Shown here: positions 29,327-38,078 of the stretch, piece by piece
Layout of the letters: every line of letters starts with the position of its first letter
How positions within the stretch are numbered: the first letter of the stretch is position 1
NCBI GenBank assembly: GCA_963755825.1
Contig: CAVWLA010000003.1
Span: forward strand, 992,001 to 1,056,000
Source of the DNA: DATBQN01 sp963755825
GTDB lineage: Bacteria; Acidobacteriota; Thermoanaerobaculia; Multivoradales; UBA5704
Length of the DNA stretch: 64,000 nt
Direction: 5' to 3'
Translations under genes and position numbers: made by a program
The notes under the pieces: model-generated
Told to the model about the DNA's origin: nothing
Seen by the model: only the letters and a program-made list of their open reading frames with translations
Databases searched by the model: none

Positions 29327-29911
29327 CTACGAGCCCATGTACTGGGCGTGGACGTACTGGCCGGTGTGGATGTTGTAGACCAGGTACCAGCCGGGATGGT
29401 CGGGATCGTCGTAGACGGCGAAGTCATCGCCGCCGCAGTCCCAGCACCAGTCGGCGCTCACCGGCCAGTCCCAGGGCGCCACCTCGAAGTAAAAGCCGCC
29501 CGGCAGCCAGAAGCGGTGCAGGCCCGCATCGACGCGCAGAACGTTGTAGCGGAAGGACGGGCCGACGTGCGCGAAGCGGCCGTGCGCGAAGGGGGTCGCC
29601 AGGTGGAAGCGCGCATCGCCGACCTGATCGTGGCCGTACCAGCGATCGTGGTTGACGTGCGGCAGGCTGTTGACCCGCCCGCCGTCGAAGCGCTCGGCCT
29701 CCGGCGCCGCAGTGCGGTTGGTGCGCGCCACCGGTGCCGCCGGGACGCGGCCCTGGTTTGCACGCGCCCGATTGGCCTGGGCGTGGTTGGCTGGGGCATG
29801 GTTGCCCTGCGCCCGGTTCGGCGCCGGGTGGTGCTCGTCCGGACGCTGCGCCGACAGCGGAACGACTGCCAGAACGGTGAGGGCGAAACACATCGCTAGG
29901 TGACGTTTCAT
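29327..29911 (-). CDS. Secreted Asn/Ala/His-rich protein of unknown function
   Basis: A 194-residue protein. The signal peptide is HLAMCFALTVLAVVPLSA. Residues 22-75 are low-complexity Asn/Ala/Arg/Pro (NHAPANHAQANRARANQ). The remainder is an aromatic domain with RWYGHD, FRYNVLRVDAGLHRFWLP and WPVSADWCWDCGGDDF, ending in a repeat-like segment WYLVYNIHTGQYVHAQY. Similar small exported proteins with a YGH..R motif are familiar from acidobacterial genomes, but their role is unknown. The start has a GAGAGA-type ribosome site. A strong hairpin follows the stop. Confidence 0.78.
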   Translation of the reverse strand: MKRHLAMCFALTVLAVVPLSAQRPDEHHPAPNRAQGNHAPANHAQANRARANQGRVPAAPVARTNRTAAPEAERFDGGRVNSLPHVNHDRWYGHDQVGDARFHLATPFAHGRFAHVGPSFRYNVLRVDAGLHRFWLPGGFYFEVAPWDWPVSADWCWDCGGDDFAVYDDPDHPGWYLVYNIHTGQYVHAQYMGS

Positions 29912-30051
29912 CGGTTCTCTCTCCTCGACGGGACGGTCCCGGTCCGTTGACCGGATCAGGACCTGCCGAGGAAAGCTTTCAAAGGATGTGCCAGCGGTGG
30001 CCCGTCAGCCGTCCACTCCGCGTTTCAGGCCAAGGCCGAACCCTGCCACCT

Positions 30052-30243
30052 TCATTCCACAACCTTCCTTCGCTGGCGCCGCTGCGGCTCACCCTCGAGG
30101 ATCAGCCGAACCTCGGCGGTCGACAGCCCCCCGTCCTCTGCCTGACGAGCCCGAGAGGTCTGGATCAGCTGTAGAAATTCCGCATCGTTGCTCAACGCCA
30201 CGGTCTCGACCGCGTCGTTCACCTCGCCTTTTTTCACCCTCAT
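30052..30243 (-). CDS. 63-residue antitoxin-like protein, orphan
   Basis: A short ORF with a good ribosome site (GGAAGGAG, 8 bases before ATG). The protein starts MRVKKGEVNDAVETVALSN, has a predicted helix EFLQLIQTSRARQAED, then a turn and GGLSTAEVRLILE, and ends in a basic tail. The shape (short N-terminal part plus an amphipathic FLQLIQTSR...GG.S..EVR helix pair) resembles the C-terminal toxin-binding part of Phd/ParD-like antitoxins. No toxin ORF is found within 140 bases on either side, so it would be an orphan or have another role. The family call is weak; the gene call is better supported. Confidence 0.6.
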   Translation of the reverse strand: MRVKKGEVNDAVETVALSNDAEFLQLIQTSRARQAEDGGLSTAEVRLILEGEPQRRQRRKVVE

Positions 30244-30320
30244 CGCGTCAGCTCCTTCCCACCGATCCAGTTCCGATGACCACCGAGCCGTTACGAAGCT
30301 TGCCGGCCAAGGCCGCCGGC

Positions 30321-31829
30321 TCAGCCGATCGTCGCCAGCTCGTGCAGATAGTCGACGAAGGAGCGCACGGCGCCGTCCCAGCCGGCGACTTTCGGATTGG
30401 AAGACTCGATGACCAGGTATTCGTCGGGGGCGTGGGCGCCGCTGCCGTGGCCGAGGCCGAAGTGGCCGGCGGGGAGCTTCAAGGGCTCGGCGGTGAAGAC
30501 GTAGCCCGGGTAGGAGCCGGCGTTGCGCGGCCAGAGGATGGGGTCGAGGTGCGCGCGGCGGTAGACGGCGAGGGCGGCGCGGATGACCGGCGCCTGGGGG
30601 TCGGTCGTCGTCGGATCGTAGCCGCCGCTGGGGTTGACCTCGACGTCGCCGAAGCCGCGCTTGGCGAGATGCGCCTTGAGCGCGGCGATGGCGCCGTCGT
30701 AGGTCATGTCGGGCACCAGGCGGAGGTCGAGCTTGGCGACGGCGCGGTGCGGCAGCACGGTCTTGCCGCCGGGGCCGGTGTAGCCGGCGACGAGCCCCTC
30801 GATGTTCACCGTCGGCGTGAAGAGGAAGCGGTCGAGCGACGGGCGCCAGGCGAGGTCGTGCGCCCAGCGGTCCGCCGACAGCAGGCGCTTGGCGGTCGCC
30901 TCCGAGAGGCGAGCCGCGGCGGCGTCGAGCATGGCGCTCTCGGCGGCCGAGGCCGGCCGCGCGGCGGCGGCGAAGCCGTCGATCGCCGGGTCGCCGTCGG
31001 CGGTGACCAGGGTCGCCAGCGCCTGCACGAGATGGAAGGCCGGGCTGTCGAGCCGCGCCCGGTTGCTCGAGTGGACGTCCTTCTTCGGCCCCCTCCCCCA
31101 CCTCTCGCCGCTCGCCACCAGCTCGAGCTCGACGACGCCCTTGGCGCCGAGGGAGACGGTGACGGTGCCGTCGGGGTCCTGCGACGCCGCCGGCATGAAG
31201 ATGCTCGTGCAGCGGCGCAGGGCCGCCGCCACCTCGGGCCGCCGCACCACCTGCCGGAAGTGCGGCGAGCCGATCTCCTCCTCCCCTTCGGCGACGAGGA
31301 CGAGGTTGACCGGGCACTTGCGGCCGGCGCCGTGGATGGCGTGGAGGGCGGCGAGGAAGGCCGCCTCCGGCCCCTTCTGGTTCACCGCGCCGCGGCCGAC
31401 CAGCACCCTGCCGAAGCCGGGCTTGTCGACCAGCGCCGCCTGGAACGGCGGCGACGACCACTCGGCGGGATCGACCTGCTTGACGTCGTACATGAAGTAG
31501 AGGCCGACGGTCCGCGCCGCGCCGGCGTCGAGCGTCGCGAAGACGCCGGGCTGCCCATCGGTGGGGACGCGGGCGACCCGCTGGAAGCCGGCCTCGCGCG
31601 CGAAGCGCATGAGCAGCTCGCACCCCTCCGACATGCCGCGGTTCTCGGCGGCGATCGACGGCTGGCGGATCCACTCCTGGAGCCGCGCGACGCCCTCCTC
31701 GTGGCGCTTGACGATCTCCGCCTGCACGGCGTCGAGGCCGTCGGCGGCGCGGAGTACCCGTGGAAAAGCCAGCGCGGCCGCCGAGGCGGCCGTCGCGCCC
31801 AAGAAATCGCGACGATTGATGGGGGACAT
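30321..31829 (-). CDS. M20-family peptidase with altered metal-ligand motifs, Tat-exported
   Basis: A 502-residue M20 metallohydrolase. The N-terminus INRRDFLGATAASAAALAF is a Tat signal. The family layout is intact: lid and catalytic domains, with EGEEEIGSPHF (general base and ligand Glu) at about residue 165. Two usual metal ligands are changed, however: the H.D.V motif reads FMYDVKQVDP (His to Met) and GRGA.DDKG reads GRGAVNQKGPE (Asp to Asn). This variant is a recognisable subgroup rather than random decay because the surrounding residues are strictly kept. It probably acts on a peptide or N-acyl amino acid in the periplasm, possibly with one metal. ATG 31829 was chosen at the Tat signal. 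Confidence 0.85.
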   Translation of the reverse strand: MSPINRRDFLGATAASAAALAFPRVLRAADGLDAVQAEIVKRHEEGVARLQEWIRQPSIAAENRGMSEGCELLMRFAREAGFQRVARVPTDGQPGVFATLDAGAARTVGLYFMYDVKQVDPAEWSSPPFQAALVDKPGFGRVLVGRGAVNQKGPEAAFLAALHAIHGAGRKCPVNLVLVAEGEEEIGSPHFRQVVRRPEVAAALRRCTSIFMPAASQDPDGTVTVSLGAKGVVELELVASGERWGRGPKKDVHSSNRARLDSPAFHLVQALATLVTADGDPAIDGFAAAARPASAAESAMLDAAAARLSEATAKRLLSADRWAHDLAWRPSLDRFLFTPTVNIEGLVAGYTGPGGKTVLPHRAVAKLDLRLVPDMTYDGAIAALKAHLAKRGFGDVEVNPSGGYDPTTTDPQAPVIRAALAVYRRAHLDPILWPRNAGSYPGYVFTAEPLKLPAGHFGLGHGSGAHAPDEYLVIESSNPKVAGWDGAVRSFVDYLHELATIG

Positions 31830-31982
31830 GGCGCAAAGTCTAGCGCAGGACGACCGCCCGCGAGCTGGCGGCGGACGACATCCGGCGGCCCGATCACCGA
31901 CGGACCGCGGCATATACTGGCGGCAGATTCGATCGGTCGCATCCGGCGGTTCGATCCGCCGAGCCCACCCCGGGAGAAACGC

Positions 31983-32531
31983 TTGCCGCAATCCTCGACA
32001 CCCGGCGTCAAAGGCCTGGAGGTGCTGCTCCAGAAGCGCTCCGCGGTGCGTGGCTCGGGCGCTCCCTCGGGAGAGCCGATCGCCGGCGTCGTCGTGCGCC
32101 CGATCCGCCCGGTGGCGCACGAGGACGGCTACCTGGCCGAGATCGCGCGGGCCGACTGGCCGGAGGTCGACAGGCCGATCGTCCAGGTCCACCTGACGAC
32201 GACGCTCCCCGGCAGGGTGCGCGCCTGGGGGCTCCACCAGCGCTCGATCGACCGCCTCTTCCCCGTCTCCGGCCTGGTCAAGATCGTCGTCTTCGATGGC
32301 CGCGAGGGGTCGCCGACCTACGGCGGCCTCAACGAGCTGATCGTCGACGAGCACAACCCGGTGCTCGTCGTCATCCCCCCGAACCTCTACCACGGCTGGA
32401 AGAACATCGGCACCCGCGACTCGATCGTCATCAACATGCCGACCGCGCTCTACGACTACGAGCGGCCCGACGCGCTCGACCTCCCCTGGGACTCCCCGCA
32501 GGCGCGGGAGCTCATCGCGTACACCTGGTAG
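31983..32531 (+). CDS. dTDP-4-dehydrorhamnose 3,5-epimerase-like cupin
   Basis: A 182-residue RmlC-fold protein. Family features include VQVHLTTTLPGRVRAWGLH, KIVVFDGREGSPTYG, PPNLYHGWKNIG and the C-terminal NMPTALYDYERPDALDLPWD. It should isomerise a nucleotide-activated 4-keto sugar, but lacking other rml genes in the window its substrate is open. The only fitting start is TTG 31983, 7 bases after CGGGAG. It is followed after 8 bases by a family 2 glycosyltransferase on the same strand; together they suggest a two-gene surface-glycan unit. Confidence 0.82.
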   Translation: MPQSSTPGVKGLEVLLQKRSAVRGSGAPSGEPIAGVVVRPIRPVAHEDGYLAEIARADWPEVDRPIVQVHLTTTLPGRVRAWGLHQRSIDRLFPVSGLVKIVVFDGREGSPTYGGLNELIVDEHNPVLVVIPPNLYHGWKNIGTRDSIVINMPTALYDYERPDALDLPWDSPQARELIAYTW

Positions 32532-32539
32532 CGCTCCCC

Positions 32540-33799
32540 GTGGCGCGCGGCGCACCGCTCGTCAGCGTCATCATCCCGACCTACAACTGGCCGGGCGCGC
32601 TCCGCTACGCCATCCGGAGCGTCCTCCGCCAGACGCTCGCCGACTTCGAGCTGCTGGTGGTCGGCGACGGCTGCACCGACGACACCGCGGAGGTCGTCGC
32701 CGGCTTCGCCGACGAGCGGCTCCACTGGCACAACCTGCCGGTCAACAGCGGCAGCCAGTCGGCGCCCAACAACTATGGGATCGAGACGGCGCGCGGCCGC
32801 TACCTCGCCTTCCTCGGCCACGACGACCTCTGGCACCCCGAGCACCTGGCGCACCTCACGGCGCTGATCGAGTCGACCGGCGCCGGCCTCGTCGCGGCGC
32901 TCGCCGAGCTGATCTATCCGGACGGCGAGCGCATGGTCTCCGGGCTGACGCTCGACGGGCGCCTCGGCGCCGACGACAACCTCGCCCCGTCGAGCCTCCT
33001 CCTCCGCCGCGAGCTGGCTCTGCGCGTCGGGCCGTGGAAGCCGCACGGAGAGACGCCCTGGCCGGTCGACGTCGAGTGGCTGGGCCGCATCCGCGCCGCG
33101 GGGACCGCCATCTCGCTCTCCGAGCGCCTCACCGTCGTCAAGCTGCCGGCGAGCGGGCGGTGGAACAGCTACGCCATCGGCGCGAGCGACGAGCAGGCGG
33201 CCTACGCGCGCCGCCTGGAGAGCGAGCCGGACTTCGAGTATCGCGAGATGCTCGCCATCGCGCGCTCGCACCTGGAGCGGCCGGCGCGCCGCTGCCTCGT
33301 CCCCGAGATCCCCGCCAACGCGCCGCCCGGCTGGATCGCCCAAGGGCTGCGGCAATGGCGCGGCCTCGAGCCCGACCGCGCGCCGATGCCGGCGCTCGAC
33401 GCGCGCTGGCGGAGCGCCGACTTCCCCCTCCGCATCGTCGAGGTTCCCCGCCGTGCCGTCGCCGGCGAGGAGCTCGTCGCCCGCGCCACGGTGGCGAACG
33501 GGAGCGATGTCGCCCTCAGGAGCCACCCACCGCATCCCGTGCACCTCTCCTATCGCTGGGCCACCTCTGGCGGCGCCGTCGCCGTGGCGGACGGCCGGCG
33601 TACCCTCCTCCTCCCCGAGCTGACGCCCGGAGCGCAGGCGACCTACGAGATCGCCGTGCAGGCGCCGCCGGCTCCCGGCCGCTTCGTCCTCCGCCTCTCG
33701 CTGGTGCAGGAGAACGTGCGCTGGCTCGACGAGCCGGCGCGGCCCGAGAGCTGGGCGACGCTCGCCATCACGCCGGCCGCGCGGCGCGATCGGCGCTAG
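32540..33799 (+). CDS. Family 2 glycosyltransferase with C-terminal beta-sandwich domain
   Basis: A 419-residue protein. The N-terminal GT-A domain starts VSVIIPTYNWPGALRYAI, with LLVVGDGCTDDTAEVV and the metal-site GHDDLWHPEH near residue 95. After about residue 285 an Ig-like domain follows (RIVEVPRRAVAGEELVARA to NVRWLDEP) of the kind attached to proteins handling O-antigen or polysaccharides. It starts with GTG, 8 bases after the epimerase stop, so the two are translationally linked. It probably transfers a sugar to a surface glycan or glycoprotein at the inner face of the membrane; donor and acceptor are unknown. Confidence 0.88.
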   Translation: MARGAPLVSVIIPTYNWPGALRYAIRSVLRQTLADFELLVVGDGCTDDTAEVVAGFADERLHWHNLPVNSGSQSAPNNYGIETARGRYLAFLGHDDLWHPEHLAHLTALIESTGAGLVAALAELIYPDGERMVSGLTLDGRLGADDNLAPSSLLLRRELALRVGPWKPHGETPWPVDVEWLGRIRAAGTAISLSERLTVVKLPASGRWNSYAIGASDEQAAYARRLESEPDFEYREMLAIARSHLERPARRCLVPEIPANAPPGWIAQGLRQWRGLEPDRAPMPALDARWRSADFPLRIVEVPRRAVAGEELVARATVANGSDVALRSHPPHPVHLSYRWATSGGAVAVADGRRTLLLPELTPGAQATYEIAVQAPPAPGRFVLRLSLVQENVRWLDEPARPESWATLAITPAARRDRR

Positions 33800-33811
33800 C
33801 GATCAGGGCGA

Positions 33812-34987
33812 TCAGGCCGGCGCCGGCAGCCGACGCACGGCGCGCGTGGCGTCGCCGTCCGGCTGGATGGCGCCGCAATCGAGGGTCTTGTACTCCTCGA
33901 CGCAGCGGTCGGCCGGCAGGTTGGGCGGCCGGTAGCCGGCGACGCGCCCCATGCGGTCGAGAACGCTGCGATGGACGCGGGACCCCGGCTTGATCTCGCG
34001 CCGCCGGCCGCGATGGAGCGAGAACTCGGCGTGTCGGGTGGTGCGGTTCATCGGCAGGCACTCGAGCAGCCACCAGGCACCATGCAGAGACCGGTGCAGC
34101 ATGGCCGCGGGATCGGGGGCGGCGAACGGCCCGCCGTCCGCCGCCGCGCCGCCGCCGTGCACCACCGGGCCGCACTTCGCGGCATCGAGCAGGAGCCCCC
34201 TCTCGGCCGCCTCCGCCAGCATCCACTCGAGGGCGAGCTTGGAGAGGCCGCTCTCCGCCTCCGGGTAGGAGCCGCCGACGTCGGCGTGGGCGCCGGCGAA
34301 CCAGACCTGCTTGACGTTCTGCTTGCCGCGCCAGACGTTCTGCGGGTAGTAGGCGCGCCGCTCGTCGATGGCGAGGGCGTGGCGGACGAGCGCCGGATCC
34401 GGATTGGTCGTCGCCCAGGGGAGCGTCCGCCGGCTGAAGCTCCAGCCGAGCGAGGTCACGGTGTCCCAGAGGCCGAGAAAATTTGGACGGCAGGGGCGCG
34501 AATAGGTCGCCTTGAAGCGATCCGCCAGGTCCTTCCCGTCGACCTCTCCCGGCCTCTTCTCGCGGAGCGGAAACGAGCGCTGATAGACGAGGAACGCGTA
34601 AGGGATCATGTTCTCGTTGCCGGCGCCGAGGAGGCCGCAGGCGTAGAGCATCCCGGCGAGCGCCCGGACGGTGAGCGCGCCGCGGCTGAAGCCGAAGAGG
34701 AACAGCCGGTCGCCCTCCCGATGGTTGTTCATCAGGAAGGCGTAGGCATTCGCCACCATCTCGGCGAAGCCGTAGCCGAAGGCGAGGCCGAAGAGCTGCG
34801 AGACCTTCTTCGAGAGCGGCGTCACCAGCCGCCGATCACCCAGGGTGCCGACCCCCGGGTCGTAGTACGTGATCTGGCGGGCGGCGTCCTTCTTGAGGAC
34901 GCTGTAGAGCTTGACGACGTTGGAGTTCGAGGCGCCGAACTGATTGCTCGTCCCGTCGAGGCAGACGACGATGTTCCTCCCCGGCAT
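33812..34987 (-). CDS. DUF2235 alpha/beta hydrolase
   Basis: A 391-residue protein of the DUF2235 family, related to the Tle1 phospholipase effectors of type VI secretion. It opens with NIVVCLDGTSNQFGASN and carries the nucleophile elbow FLFGFSRGALTVRALAGML (Ser in G-F-S-R-G, about residue 103). Also visible are LGLWDTVTSLGW and FAGAHADVGGSYPE, matching the catalytic Asp/His regions. No VgrG, PAAR, immunity gene or signal peptide is adjacent, so a secreted antibacterial role is not supported by context; a cytosolic esterase is equally possible. The ATG start is clear. Confidence 0.88.
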   Translation of the reverse strand: MPGRNIVVCLDGTSNQFGASNSNVVKLYSVLKKDAARQITYYDPGVGTLGDRRLVTPLSKKVSQLFGLAFGYGFAEMVANAYAFLMNNHREGDRLFLFGFSRGALTVRALAGMLYACGLLGAGNENMIPYAFLVYQRSFPLREKRPGEVDGKDLADRFKATYSRPCRPNFLGLWDTVTSLGWSFSRRTLPWATTNPDPALVRHALAIDERRAYYPQNVWRGKQNVKQVWFAGAHADVGGSYPEAESGLSKLALEWMLAEAAERGLLLDAAKCGPVVHGGGAAADGGPFAAPDPAAMLHRSLHGAWWLLECLPMNRTTRHAEFSLHRGRRREIKPGSRVHRSVLDRMGRVAGYRPPNLPADRCVEEYKTLDCGAIQPDGDATRAVRRLPAPA

Positions 34988-35021
34988 GGATCGATCTCCG
35001 CGGCGAGACGACGGCGCCGCC

Positions 35022-35792
35022 TTACTCCAGCTTGACGACGGCGAAGTGGGCGCCCTGCGGGTCGGCGAGGGTCGCGATGCGGCCGGCGCCGGGGAAATCC
35101 TGCGGCGGCGTCATCACCCGGCCGCCCAGCTCGACGGCCTGCGCGGCGGCCGCGTCGCAGTCGGCGACGCCGAAGTAGACGATCCAGTCCGGCTTCCCCC
35201 AGCCGGACGGCGGCGTGAAGAGGCCGCCCGCCGTCCGCTCGCCGTTGTGGAAGGTGACATAGCGCATCGGCGTCTCCTGCTCGCTCGCCGTCCAACCGAA
35301 GAGCCCGCAGTAGAAGTCGCGCGCCGCGGCGACGTCGCCGGTCGCCAGCTCGTTCCAGGTGAGCGCCCCCGGCTCGTTCACCCAGCGCGCGCCGTGGCTC
35401 CCGCGCGGCTCCCAGAGCGCGAAGACGGCGCCGGTGGGGTCCTCGATCCGCGCCATGCGCCCCATCGGCGGGACGTCGAACGGCGCCGCCAGCACCTTGC
35501 CGCCCAGCTCGGCGGCGCGCGCCGCACTGGCGTCGGCGCTGGCGACGGTGACGTAGGAGAGCCAGTGGGGCCTCGTCCCCTTCGCCTGCTCCTCCGGCGA
35601 CATCCCGTAGAGCGCCGCGGCGTTCTCGCCGCGGAGCCTGAGGATGGTATAGACCATGCCACCGCCCATCGGGTTGTCGCGCACCTCCCAGCCGAGGAGC
35701 GTCGAGTAGAAGCGCTTGGCGCCGGCGGCGTCGGTCGTCGCCAGCTCGGACCAGCAGAACGTTCCCGGCGGGTAGACGGTCATCTCGGGCAT
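35022..35792 (-). CDS. Two-domain VOC (glyoxalase/bleomycin-resistance fold) protein
   Basis: A 256-residue protein of two tandem vicinal-oxygen-chelate domains. Each begins with the same pattern: GTFCWSELATTDAAGAKRFY at residue 9 and LTWNELATGDVAAARDFYCG near 138, and each ends with a DPTG/DPQGA.FA...E motif. Members of this group resemble the 27 kDa antigen/CFP30B type and have no established reaction. No membrane or signal segment. Start ATG 35792 after an AGGAGGGA ribosome site. It lies 34 bases downstream of the DUF2235 start on the same strand, so it may be transcribed ahead of it. Confidence 0.87.
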   Translation of the reverse strand: MPEMTVYPPGTFCWSELATTDAAGAKRFYSTLLGWEVRDNPMGGGMVYTILRLRGENAAALYGMSPEEQAKGTRPHWLSYVTVASADASAARAAELGGKVLAAPFDVPPMGRMARIEDPTGAVFALWEPRGSHGARWVNEPGALTWNELATGDVAAARDFYCGLFGWTASEQETPMRYVTFHNGERTAGGLFTPPSGWGKPDWIVYFGVADCDAAAAQAVELGGRVMTPPQDFPGAGRIATLADPQGAHFAVVKLE

Positions 35793-35822
35793 GCATCCCT
35801 CCTTCTAGGTTGTCAGGCGGAT

Positions 35823-37412
35823 CTAGTGCGCCGCCGGCGTCGGGCGCACGTAGCGCTCGAGCTGCGCCTGGGTGAGGCGCGCCGCGGCGGTGTCGGCGAG
35901 GGCCTGCTGGGCGCGGAGAAGGCCCTGGAGCGAGCGGGTGCGGCCGGGGGCGCGGGCCAGCGCCGCGCGATAGGCCTCCGCGGCCTCCGCCTGGCGGCCG
36001 AGGGCGGCGAGCTCGTCGCCGAGCAGCTCATAGGTCGGCTTCTCGATCGCCGGCGGCCCGAACTCGAGGGCCATCGCCCCCTCCCCCGCCGCCGCGGCGC
36101 GCAGGCGGGCGATGCCCTCCTCGCGCTTCCCCGCCCGCAGCAGCTCCAGCGCCGCCACCTGCTCGACCTCGATCACCGCGCGCTGGCGCTCGCCGCGCTC
36201 GCTCCCCGGCCGCTGGTCGAGCTTGGCGTCGAGCGCCGTCTGCCGCTCGCGCAGGCGCTCGGCGGCGGCGTGGAGCGCCGGCAGCTCGCCGCCCGCCGCC
36301 GCCAGCGCCTCGCCGTAGGCGAGCGCGAAGCGCGCCGCGGCGAACGACTCCGGCGGCGCCAGAGTGTCGCCGGCGTCCCACCGCCCGGTCTCGACCGAGT
36401 GGACGAGCCGCATCTCGGCGAACGAGCCGATGGCCGAGTAGTCGGCATCGAGCGGCGCCGCCGGGGCGGCGGGCTTCGTCATCTCCGCCACCGCCTGCCG
36501 CCGGCAGGCGGCGAGCTCGCGCTCCGCCGCGTCGGTGCGGTGCTCCTGGAGATAGGCGTAGGCGAGCCAGCTCACGTAGTGGCCGCAGCCCAGCGAATGG
36601 TCGCCGTGGTCGGAGCGATGGTGGTTGACGACCTGCATCGCCCGCTCGTTGGCGGCGATCACCTCGTCCCACTCGCCGAGGGCGATGAAGATGTGGGAGG
36701 TCATGTGGAGCGCATGGCCGGCGTCGGGCGCCACGCCGCCGTAGAGCCGCGCGGCGCGCAGGCCGAGCGGCGCGTGGATGGGGTCGTCGTAGCAGTGGAT
36801 CAGGTAGTGGAGCACCCCCGGATGGTGCAGGTGGGTCGGCAGCACCTCCTCGAGGAGCGCCGCGGCGCGCATGTAGGTCGCGAAGTCGCGCCCGTGGTGC
36901 GCCGTGCCGAGGAGCGCCAGGGCGTAGAACGCCGTCGCGTCGACGTCGTCCGGATAGCGCCCGTGGACCGCCGCCATGGCGTCGGCATAGCGGATGTCGC
37001 GCTCCTCCTTGCCGCCGCTGCCGTAGAGCACCTCGACGGCCCGCAGGTAGTCGCGCTCGCGCTCGGTCGGCGCCTTGGCGAGCCGCGCCTCGGGAGTCTC
37101 CCCGAGCCGCGCCAGCGCGGCGCGCGCCGCGGCCGCGTCCTGCTGCATCCAGACGGCGTGGTTGTAGGTCATCGCCTCGCCCCAGAACGCCATGGCGAAG
37201 CCGGGATCGGCGCGCTCCGCCTGGCGGAACTGCTCCGCCGCGTCGGGGTACTCGAAATTGTGCAGCAGGGCGAGCCCGCGCCGGAACGCCCCCTGCGCCG
37301 CCGCCGACCCCGAGTTGGCGAACGCCACCTCGCCGACGCCCTCGTCGGCGCGAACGGGCATAGCCAGGACGGCCGAGAGCGCGAGGAACGAGAGAGCCGC
37401 GAGCTGCCGCAT
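35823..37412 (-). CDS. Secreted TPR-containing protein with His-rich segments
   Basis: A 529-residue exported protein. The signal peptide is LAALSFLALSAVLAMPVRA. TPR-like helices begin with FRRGLALLHNFEYPDAAEQF and recur at the C-terminus (LAALGRQAEAAEAYRAALA). The centre is distinctive: THLHHPGVLHYLIHCYDD, HALHMTSHIF and NHHRSDHGDHSLGCGHY concentrate histidines that could bind metal (inference). It belongs to a periplasmic TPR group common in Acidobacteriota, Bacteroidota and related phyla with no assigned role. ATG 37412 follows GGAGG; longer starts would not form a signal peptide. Confidence 0.85.
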   Translation of the reverse strand: MRQLAALSFLALSAVLAMPVRADEGVGEVAFANSGSAAAQGAFRRGLALLHNFEYPDAAEQFRQAERADPGFAMAFWGEAMTYNHAVWMQQDAAAARAALARLGETPEARLAKAPTERERDYLRAVEVLYGSGGKEERDIRYADAMAAVHGRYPDDVDATAFYALALLGTAHHGRDFATYMRAAALLEEVLPTHLHHPGVLHYLIHCYDDPIHAPLGLRAARLYGGVAPDAGHALHMTSHIFIALGEWDEVIAANERAMQVVNHHRSDHGDHSLGCGHYVSWLAYAYLQEHRTDAAERELAACRRQAVAEMTKPAAPAAPLDADYSAIGSFAEMRLVHSVETGRWDAGDTLAPPESFAAARFALAYGEALAAAGGELPALHAAAERLRERQTALDAKLDQRPGSERGERQRAVIEVEQVAALELLRAGKREEGIARLRAAAAGEGAMALEFGPPAIEKPTYELLGDELAALGRQAEAAEAYRAALARAPGRTRSLQGLLRAQQALADTAAARLTQAQLERYVRPTPAAH

Positions 37413-37525
37413 GAGAGACCTCCGGAAGGTGGTCTCCGGATGGTACACGGGTGCGGCGGCAGAGGGAAAGCCGGGAGGAACGAGCGGCCGCTGCCGCGGC
37501 CGAGCCCGGCGTCGAGGAGCGGGAT

Positions 37526-37556
37526 CGGCGCCGCGGCCACCTCGGCCGCGGCGCCG
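37526..37556 (-). terminator. 13-bp GC hairpin, likely terminator of the Cys-rich gene
   Basis: Bases 37526-37538 pair perfectly with 37544-37556 (arms GGCGCCGCGGCC and complement plus one closing C-G) around a 5-base loop, 42 bases past the minus-strand stop at 37599. No T-tract. Confidence 0.45.
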
Positions 37557-37598
37557 CCGGCTCGTCCGGCCGCTCTCAGGGCTCGATCCCGCCGTCGC

Positions 37599-37928
37599 CT
37601 AGAGGGGGAAGCCGTTGCAGGTGCAGGAGTAGTGCGCGCAGGAGGGGTAGATGGCCGGTGTGCAGCTGAAGGACTTGATGCCGCGGGTGCCGCAGATCTC
37701 CGTGCAGAAGCTCTGGTAGTAGGCGCAGGTGGGCACGCAGGCGATCACCCAGTCGGGCGCCGGGGTGCCGGGCTGCTCGGAGGCGGCCGGCGGCGGCAGG
37801 GTGTCCGGCGCGGCCGCTGCGGTCACCGCCGAAGCCGACGCCATCGGCGAGGCGGTGGCAGGCGCGGCGAGCGCGGCGGTGGCGGCGAAGAGACCGGCGA
37901 CGAGGAGGAGGGCGAGAGAGGTTTTCAT
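37599..37928 (-). CDS. Small secreted Cys-rich protein (8-Cys tail, third type)
   Basis: A 109-residue protein. The signal peptide is LALLLVAGLFAATAALA, a 40-residue Ala/Pro/Ser linker follows, and the tail has eight cysteines spaced C-3-C-6-C-3-C-9-C-7-C-4-C-1-C. The spacing differs from the 89 and 24161 proteins, but the architecture and cysteine number are the same. The tail is Tyr/Ser/Thr-rich (CAYYQSFC, CTPAIYPSC). The start follows a GGAGGCTGG-type ribosome site. It lies downstream of the ELWxxDGT gene pair on the same strand with a 150-base gap. Function unknown. Confidence 0.8.
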   Translation of the reverse strand: MKTSLALLLVAGLFAATAALAAPATASPMASASAVTAAAAPDTLPPPAASEQPGTPAPDWVIACVPTCAYYQSFCTEICGTRGIKSFSCTPAIYPSCAHYSCTCNGFPL

Positions 37929-38078
37929 GGGACCAGCCTCCGAGGCGCGGGCACGCGCGGACGGTCGATCCCGCCGGAGCGACGAGGCACCTCACCAGCA
38001 GCTTAGGCTCAGCGAAATGTCAGCACAACTGTTGCCGTCGGGCGACGCATGGCGTGCGCTGCGACCGGCTCCCGCGGC

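Noticed and set aside
33812..34987. Type VI secretion effector module
   Set aside because: No VgrG, PAAR, chaperone or immunity gene lies within the window.
37929..38078. Possible promoter or small RNA in the gap beside the Cys-rich gene
   Set aside because: Only weak -35/-10-like words and no conserved structure were seen.
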